From Flavobacterium aquiphilum (GTDB taxonomy: Bacteria > Bacteroidota > Bacteroidia > Flavobacteriales > Flavobacteriaceae): a DNA stretch of 64,000 nt. The stretch is from the NCBI RefSeq assembly GCF_027111335.1, contig NZ_CP114288.1, positions 434,001 through 498,000 on the forward strand, written 5' to 3'. Below are positions 42,878 through 51,952 of this stretch, in pieces (positions within the stretch are counted from its first letter, which is position 1; the number at the start of each line of letters is the position of its first letter). Both the position numbers and the translations under genes were made by a program. The notes under the pieces are model-generated. The model saw only the letters and a program-made list of their open reading frames with translations, was not told the DNA's origin and searched no databases.

Positions 42878-42905
42878 GTAGAGATGCACTGCAGTGCATC
42901 TCTAC
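42878..42905. repeat. Dispersed GTAGAGA...TCTCTAC palindrome, family C, copy 2
   Basis: Perfect 28-bp palindrome with arm GTAGAGATGCACTG. It is the same family as 12553-12580, with compensating changes on both arms (T/A here against C/G there). Confidence 0.85.
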
Positions 42906-42940
42906 TACATATTGTTTTACACAAAATGTTTTATTATAAA

Positions 42941-42985
42941 ATTTCATAAAAAAACCTCTGAAAATCAGAGGTTTTTTTATGAAAT
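42941..42985 (-). terminator. Terminator of the LysE gene
   Basis: Perfect 21-bp arms (42941-42961 and 42965-42985) around AAA, with core ACCTCTGA/TCAGAGGT and T runs on both strands. Confidence 0.9.
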
Positions 42986-43001
42986 TTTAATTATTAACAA
43001 A

Positions 43002-43679
43002 CTACTTTTCAATCTTTTCAAAAGCATTTTTTACCATTTGTTTTTCTTTGGGAAACCAACCTTGAAATATTAAGGCAAATCCAAAAATCATCAAAACAAC
43101 ACTGATTCCTCTTTTAATTTTATAAATATTGGTTGGGGTCATTTTATGTTTCAATTGTTTAGCCAAGACGATTTTTATACAATCAATAGATAAATAAGTT
43201 ACAATTACAGAAACAAAAAAAGTCAATACCCTTGAGGTTTCCATTTCTAATTTTGGACCTACCGAAATAATTACAGCTAACCAAAAACCCAAAACTCCAA
43301 TGTTTATTATATTTAAAAAGAAACCTTTGACAAGTAGTCCGAGGTAATTTTTTTTGATGATTTCATTATCGATTGTTTTTGTATTTACCCTCTTTTCTTT
43401 TTTGATTCCAAGAAAAGAAATAAAACCATATGCCATCATAATAAAACCTCCAAAAATGAACAAGGACGAATTATCATTTAAACTCGAAATCAATCTATAA
43501 CTTCCTAAATAAGCAATTGTTATAAAAAAAACATCTCCTAAAACAACACCTAAATCAAAAACTAATGCAGCTCTAAATCCCTTAATTATACTTGTTTCAA
43601 GCAAAATAAAAAACACAGGGCCAATCATAAAACTCAAAAGGACTCCCCACGGAACCCCCATTAAAACATCGTTTATCAT
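43002..43679 (-). CDS. LysE family translocator
   Basis: 225 residues with about six transmembrane helices. The N-terminal MGVPWGVLLSFMIGPVFFILL is the LysE/RhtB signature region (GxxxGPxxF form), and the central hydrophilic loop (KKEKRVNTKTIDNEI) separates two three-helix halves. Family members export amino acids such as lysine, arginine, threonine or homoserine lactones; the cargo here is unknown. It follows the GIN-domain gene by 26 bp on the same strand. Confidence 0.88.
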   Translation of the reverse strand: MINDVLMGVPWGVLLSFMIGPVFFILLETSIIKGFRAALVFDLGVVLGDVFFITIAYLGSYRLISSLNDNSSLFIFGGFIMMAYGFISFLGIKKEKRVNTKTIDNEIIKKNYLGLLVKGFFLNIINIGVLGFWLAVIISVGPKLEMETSRVLTFFVSVIVTYLSIDCIKIVLAKQLKHKMTPTNIYKIKRGISVVLMIFGFALIFQGWFPKEKQMVKNAFEKIEK

Positions 43680-43705
43680 TAAAAAATAACTTTAAAAATT
43701 ATTTA

Positions 43706-44371
43706 TTATTTCTGAACTACAGTTCCACCCATAAGTGTTTCCTGTTTTAATTCCTTTGGTTTTCCATAAACAAAAATGGTACCTCCTGCTTTTACTTTGG
43801 CATCAACAAGTGTAGTCGCATGTACATCGGCACTTCCTCCTGCAGATATGCTTACGATTGTTTGGGAGGTTTCCAAATCTTTGCCTTTATAAGCACCTCC
43901 AGAATTAATGGAAACTGTTTGAGTGATAGCTTTACCTGTTACAGCAACAATCCCTCCTGAAAAAGCCTTAATTGCAGCTCTATCTACATCAACAGCTACA
44001 GTGATCTTGGCGCCTTCCTGTGTACTTAAATCCAAAGAAGTTTGTTTAAAAATATCGGCACAAGTTACAACGCTACCTTCATTAGCATCTATTGAATGGA
44101 TTCTTTTGAAATATAAAGTTACTTTGGCCTCATTACCGGACATCATCTTTGTCAAAGGCATTCTTATTTTCAAAAGCCCATTTTTATTGACAATTTCTAC
44201 TTTACTTTGCTCTGTCCCACTAATTTCAGCTTTATTTTCATTAGAAGCTATTAAAGTGACACTCAATTTATCAAACACTTTTAAATCATCAAAATCCCCA
44301 AGAGCTATAGTGGTTTGTGCAAAAGTGAATTGAGCAAGAAAAACAAATACAACCGAAATTATTGTTTTCAT
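43706..44371 (-). CDS. Secreted head-GIN domain (DUF2807) protein
   Basis: 221 residues. Cleavable signal peptide MKTIISVVFVFLAQFTFAQT with cleavage near residue 18-19. The remainder is a repetitive beta-helix-like putative auto-transporter adhesin domain (DUF2807), with short strands punctuated by G and S (LSTQEGAKITVAVD, INSGGAYKGKDLETSQ, SISAGGSADVHATTLVDA, KAGGTIFVYGKP). Such proteins are secreted or outer-membrane associated; function in Bacteroidota is unknown. Upstream of and co-directional with the LysE gene. Confidence 0.87.
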   Translation of the reverse strand: MKTIISVVFVFLAQFTFAQTTIALGDFDDLKVFDKLSVTLIASNENKAEISGTEQSKVEIVNKNGLLKIRMPLTKMMSGNEAKVTLYFKRIHSIDANEGSVVTCADIFKQTSLDLSTQEGAKITVAVDVDRAAIKAFSGGIVAVTGKAITQTVSINSGGAYKGKDLETSQTIVSISAGGSADVHATTLVDAKVKAGGTIFVYGKPKELKQETLMGGTVVQK

Positions 44372-44464
44372 GTTTTAAAAAATTAATTGTTTAGAAAAAA
44401 ATTATAAGCTACAAATTTCCAAGCTTTATACTAAAAACTCAGCAACTTAGTAACTATGAAAAAA

Positions 44465-46645
44465 TTATTCATTTCTTCTTATAAAATTGAAATCCAATTG
44501 TTTTTTGACCAAATCGGCATTTTTTACAGTTACATAAATTTCATCGCCAAGTTGTAATAATCGATTGGAATTTGCACCGACCAAAGCATATTGTTTTTCG
44601 TCGAAAGTATAATAATCCTCTTTAATTTCGCGGGCCCTTACCATACCTTCACATTTATTTTCTACAATTTCAACATAAATTCCCCATTCGGTAACCCCGG
44701 AAATTACACCTAAAAATTCCTGATCATTATGATTTTGCATGTATTTTACCTGCATGTATTTTATAGAATCCCTCTCGGCATTGGTAGCCAAACCTTCCAT
44801 AGTTGATGAATGCAAACATTTAGTTTCATACGTTTCTTCATCAACCGATTTTCCACCATCCAAATAGTACTGCAATAAACGGTGAACCATTACATCCGGA
44901 TATCTACGAATAGGCGATGTAAAATGCGAATAATAATCAAAAGCCAATCCATAATGACCAATATTATCCGTAGAATATTTGGCTTTACTCATCGATCGGA
45001 TGGCCAACGTATCAATTAGATTTTGCTCTTTTTTACCGTTTACTTCTTCCATCAAAGCGTTCAATGATTTCGAAATGTCGCCTTTATTTCTAAAATCTAT
45101 TTTATAACCAAACTTAGAAATAACAGTTTGCATCGCTATTAATTTATCCTCATTTGGCTCATCGTGAATCCTATAAACAAATGTCTTCTTTTGTTTTCCA
45201 ATGAATTCAGCCACTTTTCTATTCGCCAATAACATGAATTCTTCAATCAGATGGTTGGCGTCTTTAGCTATTTTAAAATAAACTCCTTCTGGTTCTCCTT
45301 CTTGATCCAAATTGAATTTTACTTCGACTTTGTCAAAAGAAATAGCACCTTCGTTCATTCTTCTTTTTCGGAAGATTTTGGCTAACTGATCCATTTTCAG
45401 CGTGGCTTCGACAATTTCGTCCGAAACAACATAGGAACTTCCGGTAATTGAAATTTCAACCGGTATAGTATTGTCTTTGGTTTCAATAATATACTGTGCT
45501 TCTTCATAAGCAAATCGTTGATCCGAAAAGATTACTGTTCTTCCAAACCATTGATTCACAACTTGACAATTTTCGGTAATTTCAAAAATAGCCGAGAATG
45601 TGTATTTCTCTTCCTGAGGACGTAACGAACAGGCAAAATTCGAAAGAACTTCAGGTAACATAGGCACTACCCTATCCACCAAATAAACAGATGTTGCTCT
45701 TTGATAGGCTTCATCATCAAGTATTGTTCCTTCTTCCAAATAATGCGAAACATCCGCAATATGAACTCCTATTTCGTAATTACCGTTTTCTAACTTTTTG
45801 AAAGACAATGCATCATCAAAATCCTTCGCATCTTTCGGGTCAATCGTAAAAGTCAGCGTATCACGCATATCGCGACGCTTGGCTATTTCACTTTCAGAGA
45901 TCGAAGTATCAATTTTTTGAGCAAATGTCTCCACTTCTATCGGGAATTCGGCAGGTAAACCATATTCGGCTAAAATCGCATGAATTTCGGTATCGTGCTC
46001 ACCGGGTTTTCCAAGGACTTTCACCACTTTTCCAAAAGGACTATCAGCTCTTGCAGGCCAATCTTCAATATGAACCAAAACTACATCTCCTTGTTCGGCC
46101 TCTCCTATTTTATCTTTTGGAATAAAAATATCGGTGTACATTTTCGGATTGGCAGTCGATACAAAAGAGAAATTCTTTTGAATATCAATAACTCCAACGA
46201 AATCAGTTTTATATCTTTCTACTATTTCAACTACTTCACCTTCTGCCCTTCTGCCGCTTCTTTTGTTATAAACATAAACTTTTACGGTATCTTTATCCAA
46301 AGCGTGATTCAAATTATTGCTCGGAATAAAGATATCTTCTTCGAATTCAGGACAAATGAAATACGCACTTTTACGACCGGTCATATCGATCGTTCCTTCG
46401 TAATAGTCTTTACTAATTGCCTTTATTAAATATTTTCCCGGTTCGGATTCTATAATTTTTTTGGATGCTGCCAAAATCTTTAAATCTTTTATGATTTGGT
46501 TGCGGCTTTGGGTGTCATCTACTTCTAATTTCGCGGCTATTTGCTTATAATTAAAGGATTTATTGGCACTTTTCGATAATATTTTTATAATTTTATCTGA
46601 GAAATCTTTACCTTTCTTTATCGGCTTTCTTAATTTTTTACCCAT
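44465..46645 (-). CDS. rnr: Ribonuclease R
   Basis: 726 residues, normal length. 3'-5' processive exoribonuclease able to degrade structured RNA. An N-terminal helix-turn-helix (NYKQIAAKLEVDDTQSRNQI) is followed by cold-shock OB domains (about 75-235), the RNB catalytic domain with the metal-binding aspartates in TIDPKDAKDFDDALSF (about 262-277), and a C-terminal S1 domain (GVISGVTEWGIYVEIVENKCEGMV). A lysine-rich N terminus is typical. Monocistronic, divergent from the DUF2007 gene. Confidence 0.97.
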   Translation of the reverse strand: MGKKLRKPIKKGKDFSDKIIKILSKSANKSFNYKQIAAKLEVDDTQSRNQIIKDLKILAASKKIIESEPGKYLIKAISKDYYEGTIDMTGRKSAYFICPEFEEDIFIPSNNLNHALDKDTVKVYVYNKRSGRRAEGEVVEIVERYKTDFVGVIDIQKNFSFVSTANPKMYTDIFIPKDKIGEAEQGDVVLVHIEDWPARADSPFGKVVKVLGKPGEHDTEIHAILAEYGLPAEFPIEVETFAQKIDTSISESEIAKRRDMRDTLTFTIDPKDAKDFDDALSFKKLENGNYEIGVHIADVSHYLEEGTILDDEAYQRATSVYLVDRVVPMLPEVLSNFACSLRPQEEKYTFSAIFEITENCQVVNQWFGRTVIFSDQRFAYEEAQYIIETKDNTIPVEISITGSSYVVSDEIVEATLKMDQLAKIFRKRRMNEGAISFDKVEVKFNLDQEGEPEGVYFKIAKDANHLIEEFMLLANRKVAEFIGKQKKTFVYRIHDEPNEDKLIAMQTVISKFGYKIDFRNKGDISKSLNALMEEVNGKKEQNLIDTLAIRSMSKAKYSTDNIGHYGLAFDYYSHFTSPIRRYPDVMVHRLLQYYLDGGKSVDEETYETKCLHSSTMEGLATNAERDSIKYMQVKYMQNHNDQEFLGVISGVTEWGIYVEIVENKCEGMVRAREIKEDYYTFDEKQYALVGANSNRLLQLGDEIYVTVKNADLVKKQLDFNFIRRNE

Positions 46646-46751
46646 GTATCTTTTCTTAAAGGTTTAAAATTACAAAATAGTATTCACTATTCCGTGTTCT
46701 CGAAGCTTTTTAAACTAATAATATCTTTACTACATTTATAAAAAATTCAAA

Positions 46752-46985
46752 ATGAAAGGCTTTAAAACGATAGCTATTTTTAATTTTCCGCATGAAATTG
46801 TGGTTCTCAGACATATTTTGGACCAGCAAGAAATTCATTATTTTTTCGAAAACGAAAACATTATCTCCATCGATCCATTGGCAGCCTTTGCCTACGGCGG
46901 AATCCAACTCAAAGTACACCCAAACGATTTTGAACAAGTTCAGGAAATCTTGGACAACTTGAATTCCAAACTTCGCATCGTTTAA
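46752..46985 (+). CDS. DUF2007 domain protein
   Basis: 77 residues covering one DUF2007 (putative signal transducing) domain: KTIAIFNFPHEIVVLRHILDQQ, the acidic DPLAAFAYGGIQLKV strand pair and the terminal VQEILDNL helix. The fold is ferredoxin-like and resembles small metabolite- or protein-binding domains; function unknown. It is the last gene before the 927-bp non-coding region. Confidence 0.88.
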   Translation: MKGFKTIAIFNFPHEIVVLRHILDQQEIHYFFENENIISIDPLAAFAYGGIQLKVHPNDFEQVQEILDNLNSKLRIV

Positions 46986-47008
46986 AATTTTTCAAATCAA
47001 TATTTTTT

Positions 47009-47097
47009 TGGGCGTGACCACAAGGGTCGGGCTGTACGTTCCCGCTTCCCGATGAAAAATCGGGAGAGCTCCACTGCCATCCCTCACGCAAATTCTG
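47009..47097. repeat. Structured dispersed element, family B, copy 2 (inverted)
   Basis: Begins TTGGGCGTGACCACAAGGG and ends CATCCCTCACGC, i.e. the reverse complement layout of 9117-9264 with a shorter centre. An internal CCCGAT...ATCGGG hairpin is present. GC-rich against an AT-rich background, just after the DUF2007 gene. Confidence 0.65.
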
Positions 47098-47169
47098 CAA
47101 AACAACAGCAGTAGCAGAAAAGAAAAAAACTTTTGAAGAAACAGAATCCTTTTTAAATTTTTTTGTTTT

Positions 47170-47876
47170 CAAATTTCAAAGTTGTCAACATATATTAAAT
47201 ACAACAAAAAAGAATTTTTAAAATTTTAAAAAAATTGATTGTTATTATAGCTTGTTAATATGTCAAATAAATTTTTTTTGAAAGTCCTTGAAATCTCGTT
47301 TTACTTATTTATACCGAGTTATTAACATAGTTATTTTTATATAAAATGCTTATTTATAAGATATTTTGTATTTTAATTAACAACCGTTGACAACTAAAAA
47401 TGATTTGTTTTTGTAGATAAGTTGACATGTTGATAGTTGTTGAAAATCTAATTTTTGATATTGATAACTTTTCCAAAAATTCCTCAAACTTTATTTGGAT
47501 TTTAAATATAGGTTTTGGATTACTTATTTTTTGTTTACAAATCCAAAAAACTTCTAAAAATCTATTTAAAGTTATAAACATTTTGTGTTAATTTAAAGTT
47601 ATCTGAATATCAAGTATTTACGTTTTGGTATTAACACTACAAAAATTTAACATTAAAATTATATTCTGCCTATTGATTTGCAGACTATTATGTTTTTATG
47701 AAAATATTAATAACCTTAAAAAAATCTTATTATCAATAAGTTAAAGTAATAAGCTTTTGACTGTTCTTTTTTTGAGATTAATTGTTAGCTTTTATAAAAT
47801 GTGAATAACTAACAATTAATCAGAAATCACTATTTTCTAATCACTTTTTTATGGTTTATATCTAAAATAGATTGGT
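47170..47876. other. Candidate chromosomal replication origin (oriC)
   Basis: About 700 bp of non-coding AT-rich DNA between DUF2007 and rpiB. DnaA-box-like 9-mers with one mismatch to TGTGGATAA occur at 47412-47420 (TGTAGATAA) and 47800-47808 (TGTGAATAA). TTATAAACA at 47572-47580 differs by one base from TTATACACA. Two-mismatch boxes lie at 47182-47190, 47319-47327, 47428-47436 and 47438-47446. AT-only runs (about 47205-47245) could unwind. Gene polarity changes here and a parS cluster lies 16 kb away. No dnaA is nearby, and the boxes are weak, so this remains a candidate. Confidence 0.55.
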
Positions 47877-47884
47877 TAAATTTG
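47877..47884 (+). promoter_or_regulatory. rpiB promoter -7 element
   Basis: TAAATTTG, 28 bp before the rpiB ATG; matches TAnnTTTG. Confidence 0.6.
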
Positions 47885-47912
47885 CAGTGCAAAAAAATCT
47901 AATACAAAAAAA

Positions 47913-48341
47913 ATGAAAATTTCGATAGGGAACGACCACGCCGGACCAGATTATAAAAAAGCCATAGTCCAATATTTAGAATCAAAAGGACATCAGGTAA
48001 CCAATTACGGAACCGACACAGATGCATCTGTAGATTACCCTGATTTTGGGCATCCTGTTGCAAATGATGTTTCTGAAGGAAAAGCAGATTTTGGAATCGT
48101 GATTTGTGGTTCAGGAAACGGTATCGCCATGACAGTAAACAAGCATCCAAAAGTGAGAGCAGGTTTATGTTGGATTAAAGAAATTGCTTATTTGACCCGT
48201 TTGCATAACGATGCTAACATTGTTAGTATTCCAGCCCGTTATACTTCTATCCAACAGGCAATTGAGATTGTTGATACTTTTTTGAATACCGAATTTGAAG
48301 GAGGAAGACACCAAAACAGAGTTGATAAAATAAGCTGCTAA
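47913..48341 (+). CDS. rpiB: Ribose-5-phosphate isomerase B
   Basis: 142 residues, normal length. Interconverts ribose-5-phosphate and ribulose-5-phosphate in the pentose phosphate pathway. ISIGNDHAGPDYKKAIVQYLE is the phosphate/substrate loop, and FGIVICGSGNGIAMTVNKHPKVRAGLCW contains the conserved catalytic region. The cation efflux gene follows after 6 bp, so the two share a transcript. Confidence 0.96.
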   Translation: MKISIGNDHAGPDYKKAIVQYLESKGHQVTNYGTDTDASVDYPDFGHPVANDVSEGKADFGIVICGSGNGIAMTVNKHPKVRAGLCWIKEIAYLTRLHNDANIVSIPARYTSIQQAIEIVDTFLNTEFEGGRHQNRVDKISC

Positions 48342-48347
48342 AATATT

Positions 48348-49265
48348 TTGGAACATCATCACAATCACGAGCATCATCATCACCATCATGTAGAAGGTAA
48401 GAATTTGTTGTTTTCGATTGTTCTGAATATTGTAATTACGGTTGCACAAGTTATTGGCGGAATTCTTTCGGGAAGTTTGGCTTTATTATCGGATGCCTTG
48501 CATAATTTTTCCGATGTATTGTCTTTGGTATTCAGTTTTATAGCCCATAAATTATCCCGAAAAAAAGCCTCAAACGACCAAACTTTTGGTTATAAAAGAG
48601 CCGAATTGATTGCGGCTTTTGTCAATGCAATGACCTTAATCATTGTAGCTATTTTTTTGGTTTATGAAGCGATAGAACGATTTTTCAATCCGCAACCCAT
48701 TAAATTTGGATTGGTAATTTGGATGTCAATCCTTGGAATTGCCATGAATGGTTTGTCGGTACTGTTATTAAAAAATGATGCAGACAAAAACCTGAACATG
48801 AAATCGGCTTATCTGCATTTGTTTTCGGATATGCTTGCTTCAGTTGCGGTTTTAATTGGAGGTTTCTTGATGAAATATTTCCAATGGTTTTGGATTGATA
48901 GTGTATTAACATTAGTAATTGCCATTTATTTAATAATCGTTGGAATTGATTTGCTAAAAGAATCCACTCAAATGCTGATGCTTTTTACGCCAAGTCATCT
49001 CGACATTGATGAAATTATCAGCGAAGTGCATAAAATTCCGGGAGCGGATAAATTACACCATATTCATCTTTGGTATCTTAACGAAGAAGAATTACACCTC
49101 GAAGCGCATTTGGATTGTTCTGAAGACATAAAAATGTCTGAATTCAATGTTCTTTTGGGTAAAGTAGAAAAGGTTTTATTTGAAAAGTTCCATATCAACC
49201 ACATCAATATTCAACCCGAGTATAAAAAAGAAGAAGATTCCAAGGATTTTATAGTTCAGGATTGA
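48348..49265 (+). CDS. Cation diffusion facilitator (ZitB/CzcD-like zinc exporter)
   Basis: 305 residues with six transmembrane helices. The helix 2 metal-site segment LLSDALHNFSDVLSLVFSF and helix 5 LHLFSDMLASVAVLIGG carry the paired His/Asp ligands of zinc-type CDF proteins. The cytoplasmic C-terminal domain (about 205-300) contains the usual HLDIDE and HHIHLW features. The N terminus is a histidine string (HHHNHEHHHHHH) likely to bind metal. The start is TTG at 48348: no in-frame ATG precedes helix 1, and the His tract sits in the expected place. It begins 6 bp after rpiB. Confidence 0.92.
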   Translation: MEHHHNHEHHHHHHVEGKNLLFSIVLNIVITVAQVIGGILSGSLALLSDALHNFSDVLSLVFSFIAHKLSRKKASNDQTFGYKRAELIAAFVNAMTLIIVAIFLVYEAIERFFNPQPIKFGLVIWMSILGIAMNGLSVLLLKNDADKNLNMKSAYLHLFSDMLASVAVLIGGFLMKYFQWFWIDSVLTLVIAIYLIIVGIDLLKESTQMLMLFTPSHLDIDEIISEVHKIPGADKLHHIHLWYLNEEELHLEAHLDCSEDIKMSEFNVLLGKVEKVLFEKFHINHINIQPEYKKEEDSKDFIVQD

Positions 49266-49371
49266 TATTTAAAAAAAATCGCTGTGCTTCGCACCAAAAT
49301 AATTTTAAAGCTCGGTTAATTTCACCGGGTTTTTTTTCTACTGTCCAAATTCCCAATTATTTTAATAAACC

Positions 49372-49480
49372 ACTATGGTCTAAAAGTTCATAGTTTTAAC
49401 TTGGCAGACTTTTAGTCTGCAAGGTCTGATTCCGAAAAATGATTTTTTTAGAAGCTAAAAGCGAAATATACTTTAGTGTA
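49372..49480. repeat. Cluster of ACT-loop-AGT hairpins
   Basis: Small hairpins at 49372-49394 (ACTATG/CATAGT), 49404-49420 (GCAGACT-TTT-AGTCTGC) and 49467-49480 (TATACT-TT-AGTGTA). The ACT/AGT closure is shared with the cluster at 22202-22345. Confidence 0.6.
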
Positions 49481-49495
49481 TAGTTTTAACTATTT

Positions 49496-49762
49496 TTAGA
49501 ACCAATAAAACCAAAACCAAGCAATCAAAATTTGAGTAGAAACGATTCCAAAATATTTACATAAATAGGATATTTTCGAAGTTTTATGTCTAAAAATAAG
49601 CATTGATAAACCAGAACCAACAGTTCCTCCCAGAAAAACAAAACCCAAAAGAGATCGCTCCGGAATTCGCAATTTTTGTGTCTTTGCCAAATGTTTGTCA
49701 TAAGCTATTTGAAAAAAGGCCATTACATTTAAAATCAAAAAATAGTAGAATAAAATTTTCAT
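49496..49762 (-). CDS. DUF1294 small membrane protein
   Basis: 88 residues. AYDKHLAKTQKLRIPERSLL followed by GFVFLGGTVGSGLSMLIFRHKTSK is the DUF1294 signature (D-K-x-x-A and R-I-P-E, then G-G-x-x-G and F-R-H-K-T). Three short hydrophobic helices place it in the inner membrane. Function unknown. It is the only minus-strand gene in the first 9 kb right of the proposed origin, and is divergent from tex. Confidence 0.9.
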   Translation of the reverse strand: MKILFYYFLILNVMAFFQIAYDKHLAKTQKLRIPERSLLGFVFLGGTVGSGLSMLIFRHKTSKISYLCKYFGIVSTQILIAWFWFYWF

Positions 49763-49816
49763 TTAACTAAAATTAAGTTTCAAAGATATTATTTTAGCTG
49801 TCCAAAAAATAAAAAA

Positions 49817-51940
49817 ATGACCAACATACAATTCATCTCCAAGTCTGTTCAAGCCACAGCAATCAATATTCAAAATACGGTTCAATTATTACAGGAAGAC
49901 TGCACGATTCCCTTTATTTCCCGTTACCGAAAAGATAAAACAGGAAATTTGGATGAAACGGTTATTGAACAAATTGCCAAACTACAAAAGGAATATGAAA
50001 CGATTGTAAAACGAAAAGAAGCGATTTTAAAATCGATTGAAGAGCAAAACGCACTTTCATCGGATTTAAAATCAAAAATAGATCAATCCTTCGACTTACA
50101 GGAATTGGAGGATTTTTATCTGCCTTATAAAAAGAAAAAACGCACTAAGGCCGATGTTGCCAGAGAGAATGGATTAGAACCTTTGGCTAAGATTATTATG
50201 AACCAAGGGAAAGACGATGTTGATTTCTTGGCGACACAATATTTGAATGAAAATGTAATCAATGAAGAATCGGCTTTGCAGGGAGCTCGAGACATTATTG
50301 CAGAATGGATTAATGAAAATATTTACGTTAGAAAACAATTGAGAAGATTGTTTGAACGTAAATCAACCATCACCACAAAAGTGGTTAAGGCGAAAAAAGA
50401 GGAGGAAGGCGCACAGAAATTCAATCAGTATTTTGATTGGTCAGAACCTTTGACCAAAGCACCGTCGCATCGTTTATTGGCTATTTTGAGAGCCGAAAAT
50501 GAAGGTTTTATTAAGTTCAAAGTAGATGTCGAATTGGATGATGCTTATGATATTATTGATGAATTAATCATTAAAGGTGAAAACAGCACGACGCCACATA
50601 TTCAACTGGCAATTGAAGACAGTTACAAACGCTTGCTGAATCCGGCGATTTCGAATGAAACATTGCAGGAAGCCAAAGCCAAAGCTGATGCCAATTCGAT
50701 TCAGGTATTTGCTAATAATTTAGGGCAATTGTTGCTGGCGCCACCATTGGGCGAGAAACGAATTTTGGCGATTGACCCAGGATTCCGTTCGGGCTGTAAA
50801 GTAGTTTGTTTGGACGAAAAAGGGGATTTGTTGTACAACGAAACTATTTATCCGCACGCACCGCAGAACGAAACGGCTATGGCGATGAAAAAGATAAAAT
50901 CGATGGTCAATGCTTATAATATCGACGCCATTTCCATCGGAAATGGAACCGCTTCTAGAGAAACGGAATTTTTTATCAAAAAAATTGCTTTCGACAAGCC
51001 AGTTCAGGTTTTTATCGTTTCAGAGGCAGGAGCTTCTGTGTATTCGGCTTCGAAAATAGCGAGAGAAGAATTTCCTAATTATGATGTGACGGTTCGAGGA
51101 TCGGTTTCTATTGGAAGAAGATTGTCGGATCCGTTGGCAGAATTGGTGAAAATCGACCCAAAAGCCATTGGAGTAGGGCAGTACCAGCACGATGTTGATC
51201 AAACCAAACTTAAGGAAGAACTTGACAATACGGTGATTCGTTGCGTGAACTCTGTGGGGATAAATATCAACACGGCGAGTAAGCATTTGTTGGGTTACGT
51301 GAGTGGAATAGGAGAGAAGTTGGCAGAGAATATAGTACAATATCGTTCGGAAAACGGTCCTTTTACTGATAGAAAACAATTGAAAAAAGTGCCTCGTTTG
51401 GGCGATAAAGCCTATCAACAAGGAGTGGCCTTTATCCGAATTTCGAACGCTAAAAATCCTTTGGACAATTCGGCCGTGCATCCGGAAGCTTATGCAATTG
51501 TTGAAAAAATGGCAAAAGACTTAAAATTATCGGTAAACGATTTGATTGCCAATAAAGAGAAAACCGCCTTAATCAAACCCGAAAAATACATTACGCCTGA
51601 AATAGGTTTATTAACTTTAAAAGATATCATCAAAGAGCTTGAAAAACCGGGATTAGACCCAAGAAAATCGGCCAAAATTTTTGAATTCGATCCAAACGTA
51701 AAATCAATAAAAGACTTGAAAACAGGAATGATTTTACCGGGAATTGTCAACAATATTACCAATTTCGGTTGTTTTGTCGATTTAGGCATCAAAGAAAGCG
51801 GATTGGTCCATATTTCCCAACTGAAAGCCGGTTTTGTAAGCGATGTGAATGAAGTGGTAAAACTACACCAGCACGTGGAGGTAAAAGTTACTGAGGTGGA
51901 TGAGGATAGAAAACGTATTCAGTTGAGTATGGTTCTTTAA
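49817..51940 (+). CDS. tex: Tex family RNA-binding transcription accessory protein
   Basis: 707 residues, slightly shorter than E. coli YhgF/Tex. Domains in order: N-terminal Tex helical region (IPFISRYRKDKTGNLDE at about 30-46), YqgF/RuvC-like nuclease fold (RILAIDPGFRSGCKVVCLD), helix-hairpin-helix pair (NTASKHLLGYVSGIGEKLAE, FTDRKQLKKVPRLGDKAYQQ) and a C-terminal S1 domain (GMILPGIVNNITNFGCFVDLG). Tex binds nucleic acid and affects transcription and stress tolerance. The three-unit repeat array of the next gene begins 12 bp after its stop, so tex transcripts run into it. Confidence 0.95.
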   Translation: MTNIQFISKSVQATAINIQNTVQLLQEDCTIPFISRYRKDKTGNLDETVIEQIAKLQKEYETIVKRKEAILKSIEEQNALSSDLKSKIDQSFDLQELEDFYLPYKKKKRTKADVARENGLEPLAKIIMNQGKDDVDFLATQYLNENVINEESALQGARDIIAEWINENIYVRKQLRRLFERKSTITTKVVKAKKEEEGAQKFNQYFDWSEPLTKAPSHRLLAILRAENEGFIKFKVDVELDDAYDIIDELIIKGENSTTPHIQLAIEDSYKRLLNPAISNETLQEAKAKADANSIQVFANNLGQLLLAPPLGEKRILAIDPGFRSGCKVVCLDEKGDLLYNETIYPHAPQNETAMAMKKIKSMVNAYNIDAISIGNGTASRETEFFIKKIAFDKPVQVFIVSEAGASVYSASKIAREEFPNYDVTVRGSVSIGRRLSDPLAELVKIDPKAIGVGQYQHDVDQTKLKEELDNTVIRCVNSVGININTASKHLLGYVSGIGEKLAENIVQYRSENGPFTDRKQLKKVPRLGDKAYQQGVAFIRISNAKNPLDNSAVHPEAYAIVEKMAKDLKLSVNDLIANKEKTALIKPEKYITPEIGLLTLKDIIKELEKPGLDPRKSAKIFEFDPNVKSIKDLKTGMILPGIVNNITNFGCFVDLGIKESGLVHISQLKAGFVSDVNEVVKLHQHVEVKVTEVDEDRKRIQLSMVL

Positions 51941-51952
51941 TAATTATACAAT

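Noticed and set aside
46909..47172. 87-residue minus-strand frame across DUF2007 end and element B
   Set aside because: It overlaps a real gene and a dispersed repeat; the product shows no domain features.
47354..47581. 75-residue open frame in the candidate origin
   Set aside because: Lys/Ile/Phe-rich product of AT-rich DNA; no promoter, ribosome-binding context or recognisable domain.
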